Shown: positions 23,879 through 32,726 of the stretch, one piece after another | Numbering within the stretch: the first letter of the stretch is position 1 | Layout of the letters: every line of letters begins with the position of its first letter | From: Azolla caroliniana | Taxonomy: Eukaryota > Polypodiophyta | Direction: 5' to 3' | DNA: 64,000 bases | NCBI GenBank assembly: GCA_043228905.1 | Contig: JBHGNT010000001.1 | Span: 27,280,001 to 27,344,000, forward strand | Made by a program: the position numbers and the translations under genes | The notes under the pieces: model-generated | Database searches by the model: none | Told to the model about the DNA's origin: nothing | What the model saw: the letters and a program-made list of their open reading frames with translations, nothing else

Positions 23879-24226
23879 ATGGGCTACGATATCATCGGTG
23901 GTTCTAAACTTCTATGGAATATTTGGATAGGTCGATGCCAAAATGTGTTTCAGCAAATAAAGCAAAATCATGTTCATTGTGTGAAGGAAATTTGGTCGAT
24001 GCTTATCTCAATTCTAAAAGGTCAATATGACTCCTTCACAGGTAATGAAGATATGATTTTTCTGAAACAACAATCCTTTAAAGGCAAATGGAAGGATTTG
24101 TTAGTTTTTGTGGAGAGAAATGACAAAATGGAATGGCAATACGTACCCCCGCGATGGTTGTTCCCTCCCATAGGTGGAGGTTGGTTCAAATTAGGAAATA
24201 ATGGGGGATATCTTACCCGCCACTAA
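23879..24226 (+). pseudogene. LINE 3'-terminal ORF2 fragment
   Basis: The plus-strand frame reads LLWNIWIGRCQNVFQQIKQN, VKEIWSMLISILKGQYD, then F.GKWKDLLVFVE and PPRWLFPP. It matches the fragment at 1540-1845 (minus) block by block and is followed after the stop by a TTTA-rich tail near 24288-24303, as expected for a LINE 3' end. The 5' part of the element is not recognisable upstream, consistent with the usual 5' truncation. Confidence 0.5.
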
Positions 24227-24239
24227 ATTGTATCATTAT

Positions 24240-25929
24240 AGGCTTGTATTTGTTTATTGCATTGGTAATGGAAACAATGGTGTAGTTTATTTATTTATTT
24301 ATTAAAAATGAGAGGTGAATGATGATTCAATCTATGATGGATTTGCAAGCAATGGAGATTAAACGTTTGAACGAGGAGCTACTTGCATTGAAGAACATAA
24401 AATTGCAAATCCAAGATATTCATAATTCAAACCTAAACTAGAGACCAAAATGACAATCTTGGATTCCGAGAAAAAATCATTAATCAAAGCAAATAGTGAA
24501 GAAAACTAGCCTTGAGGCAAAAGAAGATGTGATCTAATGAAATGTAGAGATTTCCTCATTAAGAAAACACCAAAAGAAAATACTACTGAGGTTTGTGCAC
24601 CTAGATCCACATAAAGGATGCACTAAATGCCAAAGAGCTATATGAAAGAGAGAAACGAATCAAAATATTGCTATTACATGGATCTACAAAGAGGAATCAG
24701 AGAATATGCACTTTCCCTCACCGAAAACATCATCAAAATTCTTTGAAGGTCACCTGGCTATGTGTGATGTTGTGGTATTTGCAGCACGTAGAGTGGGTTT
24801 GATGAAGAATGCAAAGCTCGTCTCAAAATGTTCAAGCTTGTAAAAGATAAAAATTGCTAAACAAAAGAAAGTCATAGTCTTTAGTTTTAACAACCCTATA
24901 AGGCCTAGTATTTCTAATATAAAATGTTGGTCTTAGGCCAAACGTATGTAAGAATCATGCTCACATGATAAATTTTGGGGTAGTAATGGCTAAGGGCCAT
25001 TGGCATTGCAATGTGAAAGAGACAAAAGGGTTTCTGACTTATATAAAAGGGCGGGAGCTCTCATGTAAAAGAGGTCTTTGGGTAGCCAACTTTGGGCTAC
25101 CTTTTGGTTCCCATTCTCCCCCCTTTGCATCCACTAAGAGCCACTTTACTCAATGTACTTTTTACACTTTATTTAATTGAAATATATGTGTGTTTTACTA
25201 GTTATTATCTATTTAATTGAGACACCTCATATATTTCTTATATATTACTCAACTAATATAATCATTAGGTGTATGTTGATTTAGATTAACTTAAGTAGTT
25301 TTTGAAGTTTCTATGGTTGCATGGAGTAGAGAATAAGAGTTATTATGTGTTGATGGATTATGTGGTATTTGCCATTGGGGAGTGACGTCCCCTAATCCCT
25401 TAGCTAGCTCACCACGAGGAAGGCAACCCCGAGGGACTCAATAGTGAACCTTCGAAGTGCAACACTCCAAGATATAAGTCATGTTTGCCCTTTTTGGGAA
25501 ACTTGATTCAAAAACGAAAAACCCTTGACATTCTATCAATATCTCAGAATGGTAAGGAGAAAGAAGGGGTAATATCATCAAATGCACGAAGTGCAAACGT
25601 TTAGACTACAACTAAAGTTAGCATGGAGACCACTCAAGGTGAAAAAATGAAGATATAATGGGCGAATTCATCAATGAAGAGATGAAACAATATGTACATA
25701 AAGCTTTGTCTTGCACATTGAGATAATGCCTAAGACATTGAGTATGCATTGATGCAAACACCATATAATGCACGTGTCTCTATTGTTAATGTTTATAGAG
25801 GAGCAAAAAATATATCGTGGCAAAGAGATGAATGTAGCTTTGATGACAAGTGAGCTTTTGAAATGGACAAGACTACAAACTAGCCAATAGATATCGACCA
25901 TCATGGATCAAGCTATCAAGCAAGGTTTT
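24240..25929. other. Intergenic, LTR-like promoter patch
   Basis: No gene. A TATATAAAAGG box at about 25039 is followed by a paired GGGTAGCC/GGGCTACC hairpin and a T-rich stretch to ~25190. This looks like the core promoter of an old LTR, but I cannot find a partner copy or boundaries. A weak Leu/Lys-rich heptad stretch occurs near 24340-24430. Confidence 0.3.
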
Positions 25930-26674
25930 CCATAATATTGACTCGTGAATTCGATTAAACTAATTCATAAAGGAGGAAATAAATTTTCTATATCCAACTA
26001 TTAAAGTATCATGGTTAGCCTAGTTATGGCCAAGTTAACCTCAAAGGATTAGCTCATAAGCTAAACATCATCATTAACAAGCACTTCGTCAAGCAAGCTT
26101 TAAACCAAAATATTCCAATGTAGATCATTTGGTTACACTAAGAAAGTCATAGCATGGTACCAAGGAGTGAGCTTTGGAAAAGAACAATAAATATTGGAAT
26201 ACCGTTACAGTATAGCGCAATTATAGCAGGATTATATGAGTATTTCTCAAGCAACATGGGCGTTAAGCAAGGGTCTTCACTCTCTCTCACTCTTTGGTTT
26301 ATGCATCGATAAACTTGAAGAAATAGTAAACACGATTGTGAAAGAAGAAGGATTAGATGGCCCAAACCTCGTGCAAGATCTTATTTTTATACTCCCATAT
26401 TTCAATGATGTAGTTTTATTCTAATATGCTTTGAATGATATGCAACATTTACTAGATGCATTAGAAACATTACGTTAAATTAGCATGCTAAGCATTAACA
26501 TGGACAAAACAAATTGACAACAATAAAGGCCCCACTTTTACATACAAGGGCTCGAACCAATACAATTGGTGCAACACTTCAAAATTCTTGGTATTAATGT
26601 CCCACTGACAAATATGTGGAAGCTATGAATCTAGAATTCACACAAGTTGGAATAATTATTATGTGTTTGAGAAT

Positions 26675-27068
26675 TGTAAAGAATCAAGAGATGGATTCTT
26701 GTGAAGCAGAATAGGTGTGAACTGTGTGTGTATGAGAGAGAGTGTGTGTGTGTGTGAGAGACAAGGAGTAATACATAGAGAATATGCAAGGTAAAAAAAC
26801 TATTAGCAAAGGAGAAAGACTCGACCTAATACAAGGTGGGAGGAGGGTGCTTTATGTAGTCACCCTCTCTCTTCATTAACTACAAGGCTCATGGAGCATG
26901 GGGAATGTGAAAGTTCATAAGTTATGTGTCATAGAATATGATTCTATGACTCATACTAAATGCTAGAATACAAAGTGGTGACATAATGGTGACTCTTAAC
27001 CGTTGGAGTGTCTCTTCACTCTCAAGGTGAGTTCACACACTAGACCAAGTTGAGCTTGATTCTCAACA
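26675..27068 (-). repeat. Copia 3' LTR (left copy)
   Basis: 394 bp; on the plus strand it begins TGTAAAGAATCAAG and ends GATTCTCAACA. It contains a palindrome (CATAGAATATGATTCTATG) followed by TGACTCA-like ACTCAT. Pairwise comparison with 37082-37473 shows seven substitutions I can count and one microsatellite-length difference. Confidence 0.95.
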
Positions 27069-27080
27069 CGCCCCCTCAAG
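27069..27080 (-). other. Copia polypurine tract
   Basis: On the minus strand TTGAGGGGGCG abuts the 3' LTR start TGTTGAG. This is the plus-strand primer site. A second similar tract (CTTGAGGGGGAG, near 27310-27325) lies further inside. Confidence 0.85.
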
Positions 27081-27288
27081 CTCAAGTTGGGTCGGTTTCA
27101 GACGGTATCCGAAATCCGCTTCAACTCGCGTTCCGGAGTCCGCGTCGGCTCGCTTTATGCAGAGTTGCAGAATGCGTGCTCTAGCTTGCGTTGTGCGAAG
27201 TTTGCGCTTCGGCTTGCGTCTTTCTTTGCGGCTTTGCGCGGTAGATCGGCTCTTCGCTGCTTCGTTGTGTGGTTGCGGAATCCACGCG

Positions 27289-27665
27289 TTATTGCGTAGT
27301 GTCTTCAGTACTCCCCCTCAAGCTTGGCAGATCAGGGATCGTCAATCCGAGATTGGTCATGAATTGCCATAGCTTGTCGGCTCCTAAGGCTTTAGTGAAG
27401 ATGTCGGTCGTTTGAAGATTGGTGCTTATGTGTTGTAGGTTGACATCGCCAGCCAGAACGCGCTCTCGGATGAAGTGATAGTGCACTTCGATGTGCTTTG
27501 TCCGCGCGTGGAACACCGAGTTCCGAGCCAAATAAATACTGCTCATGTTATCGCAGTAAAGGGGAGTCAGATCCTTGATGGGAACACCCAAATCCTTCAA
27601 AATCCTCTTAAGCCATACGGCTTCACATGCAGCTACGGTTGCGCCCCTATATTCTGCCTCTATAC
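27289..27665 (-). pseudogene. Copia RNase H, C-terminal part
   Basis: Minus-strand translation continues the broken AL-SS motif as IEAEYRGATVAACEAVWLKR, then LYCDNMSSIYLARN, HIEVHYHFIRERV and TDIFTKALG, the usual copia RNase H tail, to a stop at 27289. Its N-terminal half lies 5.4 kb away at 33120-33800. The gypsy element sits precisely between them. Confidence 0.9.
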
Positions 27666-27687
27666 TGTCATGAACACATGACCATTA

Positions 27688-27760
27688 TGGCGTCACCCGG
27701 ACTTGAACCTCGAACCTTGTAATTCATACTTGAAAACCTCAACCATTAAGATAGCTTATT
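27688..27760 (-). other. tRNA-like (SINE-like) segment inside the gypsy LTR
   Basis: Read on the minus strand, TATCTTAATGG (27743-27753) is one base from a Pol III A box and GGTTCAAGTCC (27699-27709) fits a B box. They are 33 nt apart as in tRNA genes, and GACGCCA (27688-27694) sits where a 3' acceptor/CCA would be. The clover-leaf stems are imperfect, so this is a tRNA-derived relic rather than a functional tRNA. The same segment occurs in the 3' LTR (+5045). Confidence 0.4.
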
Positions 27761-27823
27761 GTTATATGAAATAATAAAAGCTACTTCTTGTATTACATTG
27801 ATTATTGTAAAAACTCTAGATTA

Positions 27824-27887
27824 TTCTAGAATGTTCTAGAATGTCCTAGAGCATTCTAGGTCTAGAACATTCTAGAACATTCTAGAA
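27824..27887 (+). promoter_or_regulatory. Heat shock element arrays in LTR U3
   Basis: 27824-27841 reads TTCTAGAATGTTCTAGAA, four perfectly phased inverted nTTCn/nGAAn pentamers. 27865-27887 has five more (GAA at 65, TTC at 70, GAA at 75, TTC at 80, GAA at 85). Heat shock factor binds three or more such alternating units. The second array ends 25 bp before the TATA box, a heat-promoter geometry. The arrays are identical in the 3' LTR (32869-32886, 32910-32932). Confidence 0.75.
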
Positions 27888-27912
27888 ATCTCTAAGCTAT
27901 TCTATAGGAACC

Positions 27913-27920
27913 TATAAATA
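27913..27920 (+). promoter_or_regulatory. LTR TATA box
   Basis: TATAAATA, with a start site expected about 30 nt downstream, that is around 27943-27950. This coincides with the self-primer sequence at 27945. Confidence 0.7.
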
Positions 27921-28076
27921 AGCGCATACATGTATTCTCAAATCAATTCGAATCAACACCAGTCTTTAGCTCTCATTACATATCTTGTATCCATTCTCTT
28001 TCTTTCTCTATCTTATACATCCATTCTTCTCTATCCTTCTTCCATCACTCTATCTTTTATCCTTGGTTCTGACAGT

Positions 28077-28088
28077 TTGATTCGAATT
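28077..28088 (+). other. Putative self-priming primer-binding site
   Basis: TTGATTCGAATT begins two bases after the LTR. It is the exact reverse complement of AATTCGAATCAA at 27945-27956, the predicted 5' end of the RNA. No TGG-initial tRNA-complementary site is found here. Tf1 of fission yeast primes reverse transcription by folding its own 5' end onto such a site. Part of the match is an 8-nt palindrome, but four further bases also pair. Confidence 0.65.
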
Positions 28089-28140
28089 CTCTCTCTCTCT
28101 CTCTTTCTCTCTTATCCTCCTTTGTAACCATCCTGAAACC

Positions 28141-29292
28141 ATGGCTACCATTAACTCAGAAGAATATCTCACCCTTGTTGCAGAAATGGAGAACCTTAAA
28201 TCCAAGTTCGCATCTCTTGAAGTAGAGAATCAACGTCTACTTGGGGATCTACAAAAGGTTACTATAGAGAAGCAACAACAACAAGAGGAGTTCACGCGAC
28301 GAGTGCAACAGTTAGAGTCGACAATCGTCGTGTTACAACAACAAAGGGTTGAAGGTCAGGGACTTATCAAGGAGCCCAAAATTAGCCTCCCAGCTAAATT
28401 TGATGGGTCGAGGGCGCATTTCCGAGGTTTTTTGAATCAAGTATGGTTGGTGATTCAAATGCATCCCGCACGTTATCCAACAGATGCATCACGAGTCGGG
28501 CTAGTGGGCACTTTATTGACTGGCATAGCGTTGTCGTGGTTTGCTCCATTGCTAGAGACCAATTCTCCTCTACTGAATAATTTCGAGGAATTTAAGGCTT
28601 GTTTCGGAGATACTGATGGGGCGAGAACAGCTATCAACAAGATTCGTACACTTCGTCAAGGTGATCAACCAGCTTCAACATATGCTGCCAATTTCCGTCT
28701 CATCGCAAGCGATATTCCTTGGGATGAACAAGCCCTAATGGAGCAATTCCGTTCAGGCCTTCGTAGTGATGTCAAAGACTTACTTCTTACCTTCCCCGAG
28801 GATCCAAGGTCACTTACAGAAGCTATTAGTCGAGCAATACGGTGTGATAATCGCCTTTTTGAGCGTCGATGTGAGCGACAACAACAAATAACAAGATCTA
28901 GATTCACACCAACTTATGCATCAGTAACGGCACAATCATCCCCAAGGCAAATGTATAGCCCTGCTCCAACTCCAAGGCAAACACGTAGTCCAGTCCCAAT
29001 GGATAGTCCTACACCCATGGAGATCGATATGACTCAACGACGAGGACCGTTGTCAGACGAAGAGAAGCAACGTCGTCGAGCAAACCATCTGTGCTTATAT
29101 TGTGGAGGTCCAGGACATATAGCCATTCATTGCTCCCGTAGGCCGAGACGTCAAGTAAATCAAATTCACTATGACAATAAAAATGAGTCCAACATTTTAG
29201 AAGTAGTTAGTGAATCTAATATTATGAATAATCCACCCTTGTCCAATAAATTTGAAGTCCTAAGCCAATTAGAAGAGGAGTCAAACGAATAA
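28141..29292 (+). CDS. gag: Gypsy Gag with N-terminal coiled coil and zinc knuckle
   Basis: 383-residue capsid/nucleocapsid precursor that packages the element RNA. Residues ~5-75 are a coiled coil (Leu/Glu/Gln-rich). Residues ~85-245 form a Retrotrans_gag domain with LPAKFDGSRAHFRGFLNQVW, VGLVGTLLTGIALSWFAPLL and LRQGDQPASTYAANFRLIAS. This closely resembles the Gag of the vertebrate/fungal sushi-Tf1 group, including domesticated RTL/PEG10-type genes. Residues ~317-330 are a CCHC knuckle, CLYCGGPGHIAIHC. A Pro/Gln-rich linker precedes it. The ATG at 28141 follows a CT-rich leader. The frame is intact, with a TAA at 29290. Pol follows in the -1 frame, overlapping by about 37 nt. Confidence 0.93.
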   Translation: MATINSEEYLTLVAEMENLKSKFASLEVENQRLLGDLQKVTIEKQQQQEEFTRRVQQLESTIVVLQQQRVEGQGLIKEPKISLPAKFDGSRAHFRGFLNQVWLVIQMHPARYPTDASRVGLVGTLLTGIALSWFAPLLETNSPLLNNFEEFKACFGDTDGARTAINKIRTLRQGDQPASTYAANFRLIASDIPWDEQALMEQFRSGLRSDVKDLLLTFPEDPRSLTEAISRAIRCDNRLFERRCERQQQITRSRFTPTYASVTAQSSPRQMYSPAPTPRQTRSPVPMDSPTPMEIDMTQRRGPLSDEEKQRRRANHLCLYCGGPGHIAIHCSRRPRRQVNQIHYDNKNESNILEVVSESNIMNNPPLSNKFEVLSQLEEESNE

Positions 29293-32200
29293 GTCTGGCC
29301 AAAATAGGAGTCATTTGGTTGGACAACCCTAGATATGTACAACCTAGTGTGGGTTCCATTTCTTCCAAGCATGTTAGTAGAGTCTTCTCAGCCCTAGTAC
29401 AAGTTAGGACACCTAGTTGTCAACTTCAAGTCCAAGCCCTCTTAGATACTGGAGCCAATTCTTGTTTCATGGATAGAGATTTTGCCCAAAAACACCAAAT
29501 ATCCTTGCATACACTTCCTTGTCCAGTTTCCGTAGTAGTGATTGATGGACGCCCCATAGCTTCCGGGAAGATATTTGAAGAGTTTGAGCCAATACACATA
29601 CTCTTGGGTGATTTAGGATGTGTAGTTTCCTTTAACATAATCCGTAGTCCTGAGCATCCAATTGTCCTCGGTTTGCCATGGTTCGAGCTACATAACCCTA
29701 GAATCGATTGGAGGAAGCGAGAAATTAGGTGCCCTTTAGCAAAAAATATCATTGTCAAGGATCGAACTCGGGATTATCCTCCCAAAGTATATAGTTCTAC
29801 CGATGCACCATATCCTTCTCATCAAATTTCAGCCATCACATTGCAACAATTGCACCAAGTGGGAGGCAAGGAGGACCTTTTCTTATTTGCAGTATCAGTG
29901 ACACCTTCTAGTGTCACTCAAGGGAATTCAGACATCCAAATTCCCAAAAAATATCAAGACTATGCTGATGTTTTCGACAAAGTCAAAGCTAGTGTTCTTC
30001 CAAAGCATCGGCCGTACGACTGTCCTATTGATCTCCAACCAGGAAAAGAGCCTCCGTGGGGTCCGATTTACAATTTATCACCCACTGAGCTTGAGGTTCT
30101 TCGAGAATACATCGAGGAAAATCTTGCACATGGGTTTATTCGACATTCAAAGTCTCCAGCTGGTGCTCCTATCTTTTTTGTGAAGAAAAAGGACGGCTCC
30201 CTTCGTTTGGTCGTGGACTATCGAGGCTTAAATAAAGTCACCATAAGGAATAGGTATGCTTTACCTTTAATCTCCAATCTCTTAGAACGCATTGGTGGGG
30301 CAAAGCATTTTACCAAAATTGATCTAAGGGGTGCATATAATCTTGTTCGAATTCGGCCAGGAGATGAGTGGAAAACAGCATTTCGTACTCGGTATGGTCA
30401 TTTCGAGTATACAGTCATGCCTTTCGGGCTCACAAATGCACCTGCCGTATTCCAACATATGGCAAATGACATCTTCCGGGATTTCTTGGATATTTTTCTA
30501 ATCATCTACCTAGATGATCTATTGATTTACTCTAAAACACAGGGGGAGCATGATATACATGTGCGGCAAGTACTTGAACGCCTAAGGAAGTATGGTCTTT
30601 ACGCCAAACTTGAGAAATGCAGTTTTGATTGCAAACAAGTCGAATTTTTGGGATACACTATTTCATCCCAGGGTGTTTTCATGGACCCGACAAAAGTCCA
30701 AACAATATTGGAATGGAAACCCCCATGCTCAGTTCGGGATGTCCAGTGTTTCCTCGGATTTGCGAACTTCTATCGCAAATTCATACATAATTATTCAAGC
30801 ATTGTGTTGCCCCTTACTCAACTCACCAAGAAAAATCAAGCATTTTTTTGGAGTATCGAAGCGGACAAGGCTTTTACGCAGCTAAAAGAGGCATTCACAT
30901 TAGCACCCATCCTAGCACATATTGATCCTGAAAAGCCATTTACTATTGAGGCGGATGCATCAGACTTTGCATTGGGGAGTATCCTATCGCAACCAGGCGA
31001 GGACGGGCAGATACATCCAGTCGCGTTTCACTCGAGAAAGTTTACTATTTCGGAGATAAACTATGAGGTGCATGACAAGGAGTTACTAGCTGTGGTCGAC
31101 TCATTCGAGCAATGGCGTCATTTTCTAGAAGGATCACCTCATCAGATTATCATTTATAGTGATCACAAAAATCTCACATATTTTCAAACAGCTCGAGTAT
31201 TAAATAGACGACAAGCTCGGTGGGCCCAATTTCTAACGCGTTTCGATTTCAAGATCATTTTTCGCCCCGGAAAACAACAAGGGAAAGCAGATGCTCTGTC
31301 TCGGCGTTCGTATCTAGCACTTCGACCTGGAGATCCGGCCTTTGACAATCAAAAGCAAACTCTCCTCGGGCCATCAAAGCTACAGGTAACAACAATTTAT
31401 GCCACACCACTTGATTCTACCCTTCTTGACACTATTCGGCAACAACTTCATTCGGATGATTTTGCTAAGGATGTCTTAGCCCACTGTGGTTCAAGTCGTC
31501 CATCTTGCTCCACATTGCCAGGGTCATCTCAACATTATAAGGACTTCAAGTGGCAAGATGGTTTACTCTTCTACAAGAATCTCCTTTACGTCCCCGACGG
31601 ATCACCCCGACTTCAAGTGTTGGCACATTGTCATGATGCCCCCATGGCTGGACATTTTGGTATTTCCAAGACCATTGAGCTGGTGAAACGTTCGTTTTGG
31701 TGGCCTCACTTGCAAAAATTTGTCGAAGATTATGTTCGCACTTGTGACACCTGCTGTGAAGTGTTTCGCCATCATGGTCTCCCGAATGATATTATTAGCG
31801 ATCGAGGTCCTCAATTTATCTCACACTTTTGGAAGCACCTATGGGCAGGCCTCAAAATCTCTTGCAAACTCTCTTCGGCTTATCATCCACAAACTGACGG
31901 ACAAACAGAGCGCACAAATCAAACGCTCGAGCAATATCTTCGATGTTTCATTAGTTATCAACAAGATGATTGGAGTAAAATTTTACATCTTGCTGAGTTT
32001 GCATACAACAACACGGTCCACTCTTCTACCAAAGTTACACCTTTCTTTGCCTACACCGGCAACCACCCTCGATGGTGTATACTGGATCTTCCTGAGGTGT
32101 CACGAAACCCTAGTGCGGCGCATCACCTCCGCCGACTACAACAAATCCAGTTCGAGTTATCGTCACATCTTCAGAAAGCGCAAGCACACCATAAGACCAA

Positions 32201-32726
32201 TGCCGATCGACATCGTCTTAAGTCTCCGTTTAAGGTTGGTGACCGTGTATGGTTGCTTCGTCGTCACATCAAGACTACCCGACCGTGTGCTAAGCTTGAC
32301 TATCAACGCTTAGGTCCTTTTGTCATCACGGCGCAGATTAATGATGCAACATTTCGTCTTAACCTTCCTGCACATATGCGGCTTCACCCTGTCTTTCATA
32401 GCTCTCTTTTGGAACCTCGCCACACCTCTTTAATTCCTGATCGTGTCGTGCCACCACCGCCTTCTGTACAACTTGTGGACGGCCCCAAATACGAGGTAGC
32501 TGCTATTCTTGATTCTAAGATTGTGCGCAATAAGCTTTATTATCTAGTTGATTGGCTTGGTTATCCTCCGAGTGATCGCACTTGGGAACCCATCGATAAC
32601 GTTTGTAATGCTGAAGCTCTGGTCAACGACTTCCATCGTCACTATCCAAACAAACCCGGCCCAACAATGTTAACGCCGACTTCCACTCGGCGTTCTCGAA
32701 GGAGGGATAGTGTCATGAACACATGA
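29256..32726 (+). CDS. pol: Gypsy Pol: protease, RT, RNase H, integrase (deleted), chromodomain
   Basis: The Pol frame opens at 29256 inside gag and has no ATG near its start (29319 is TTG), so expression needs a -1 shift or re-initiation; no classic slippery heptamer is seen. Residues below count from 29319. Protease LLDTGANSCFMD ~41-52; RT with KIDLRGAYNLVRIRPGDEWK and catalytic YLDD ~397-400 (Leu instead of Val/Ile/Met); RNase H EADASDFALGSILS ~543-556; integrase HCHDAPMAGHFG and CDTC zinc site ~775-808. CDTC is joined directly to CEVFRHHGLPNDIISDRGPQ, so the stretch that normally holds the first catalytic Asp is missing, while the second Asp (ISDRGPQF) and Glu (DGQTERTNQ) remain. Chromodomain ~1057-1110 has YYLVDWLGYPPSDRTWEP. 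The stop lies 16 nt inside the 3' LTR. Confidence 0.93.
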   Translation, partial: SPKPIRRGVKRISLAKIGVIWLDNPRYVQPSVGSISSKHVSRVFSALVQVRTPSCQLQVQALLDTGANSCFMDRDFAQKHQISLHTLPCPVSVVVIDGRPIASGKIFEEFEPIHILLGDLGCVVSFNIIRSPEHPIVLGLPWFELHNPRIDWRKREIRCPLAKNIIVKDRTRDYPPKVYSSTDAPYPSHQISAITLQQLHQVGGKEDLFLFAVSVTPSSVTQGNSDIQIPKKYQDYADVFDKVKASVLPKHRPYDCPIDLQPGKEPPWGPIYNLSPTELEVLREYIEENLAHGFIRHSKSPAGAPIFFVKKKDGSLRLVVDYRGLNKVTIRNRYALPLISNLLERIGGAKHFTKIDLRGAYNLVRIRPGDEWKTAFRTRYGHFEYTVMPFGLTNAPAVFQHMANDIFRDFLDIFLIIYLDDLLIYSKTQGEHDIHVRQVLERLRKYGLYAKLEKCSFDCKQVEFLGYTISSQGVFMDPTKVQTILEWKPPCSVRDVQCFLGFANFYRKFIHNYSSIVLPLTQLTKKNQAFFWSIEADKAFTQLKEAFTLAPILAHIDPEKPFTIEADASDFALGSILSQPGEDGQIHPVAFHSRKFTISEINYEVHDKELLAVVDSFEQWRHFLEGSPHQIIIYSDHKNLTYFQTARVLNRRQARWAQFLTRFDFKIIFRPGKQQGKADALSRRSYLALRPGDPAFDNQKQTLLGPSKLQVTTIYATPLDSTLLDTIRQQLHSDDFAKDVLAHCGSSRPSCSTLPGSSQHYKDFKWQDGLLFYKNLLYVPDGSPRLQVLAHCHDAPMAGHFGISKTIELVKRSFWWPHLQKFVEDYVRTCDTCCEVFRHHGLPNDIISDRGPQFISHFWKHLWAGLKISCKLSSAYHPQTDGQTERTNQTLEQYLRCFISYQQDDWSKILHLAEFAYNNTVHSSTKVTPFFAYTGNHPRWCILDLPEVSRNPSAAHHLRRLQQIQFELSSHLQKAQAHHKTNADRHRLKSPFKVGDRVWLLRRHIKTTRPCAKLDYQRLGPFVITAQINDATFRLNLPAHMRLHPVFHSSLLEPRHTSLIPDRVVPPPPSVQLVDGPKYEVAAILDSKIVRNKLYYLVDWLGYPPSDRTWEPIDNVCNAEALVNDFHRHYPNKPGPTMLTPTSTRRSRRRDSVMNT
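32699..32710 (+). other. Gypsy polypurine tract
   Basis: A purine-rich AAGGAGGGATAG directly abuts the 3' LTR and overlaps the end of the pol frame. It is the expected plus-strand primer. Confidence 0.75.

Larger units (their letters stand above)
27666..28074 (+). repeat. Gypsy 5' LTR
   Basis: 409 bp. From left to right it has an antisense tRNA-like segment (27688-27760), two heat-shock-element arrays (27824-27841, 27865-27887), TATAAATA (27913-27920), the presumed R start with the self-primer sequence (27945-27956), then a CT-rich U5. Confidence 0.97.

Noticed and set aside
31720-32313. 197-codon plus-strand frame inside gypsy pol
   Set aside because: It is an out-of-frame shadow of the integrase region; the pol frame carries the conserved motifs.
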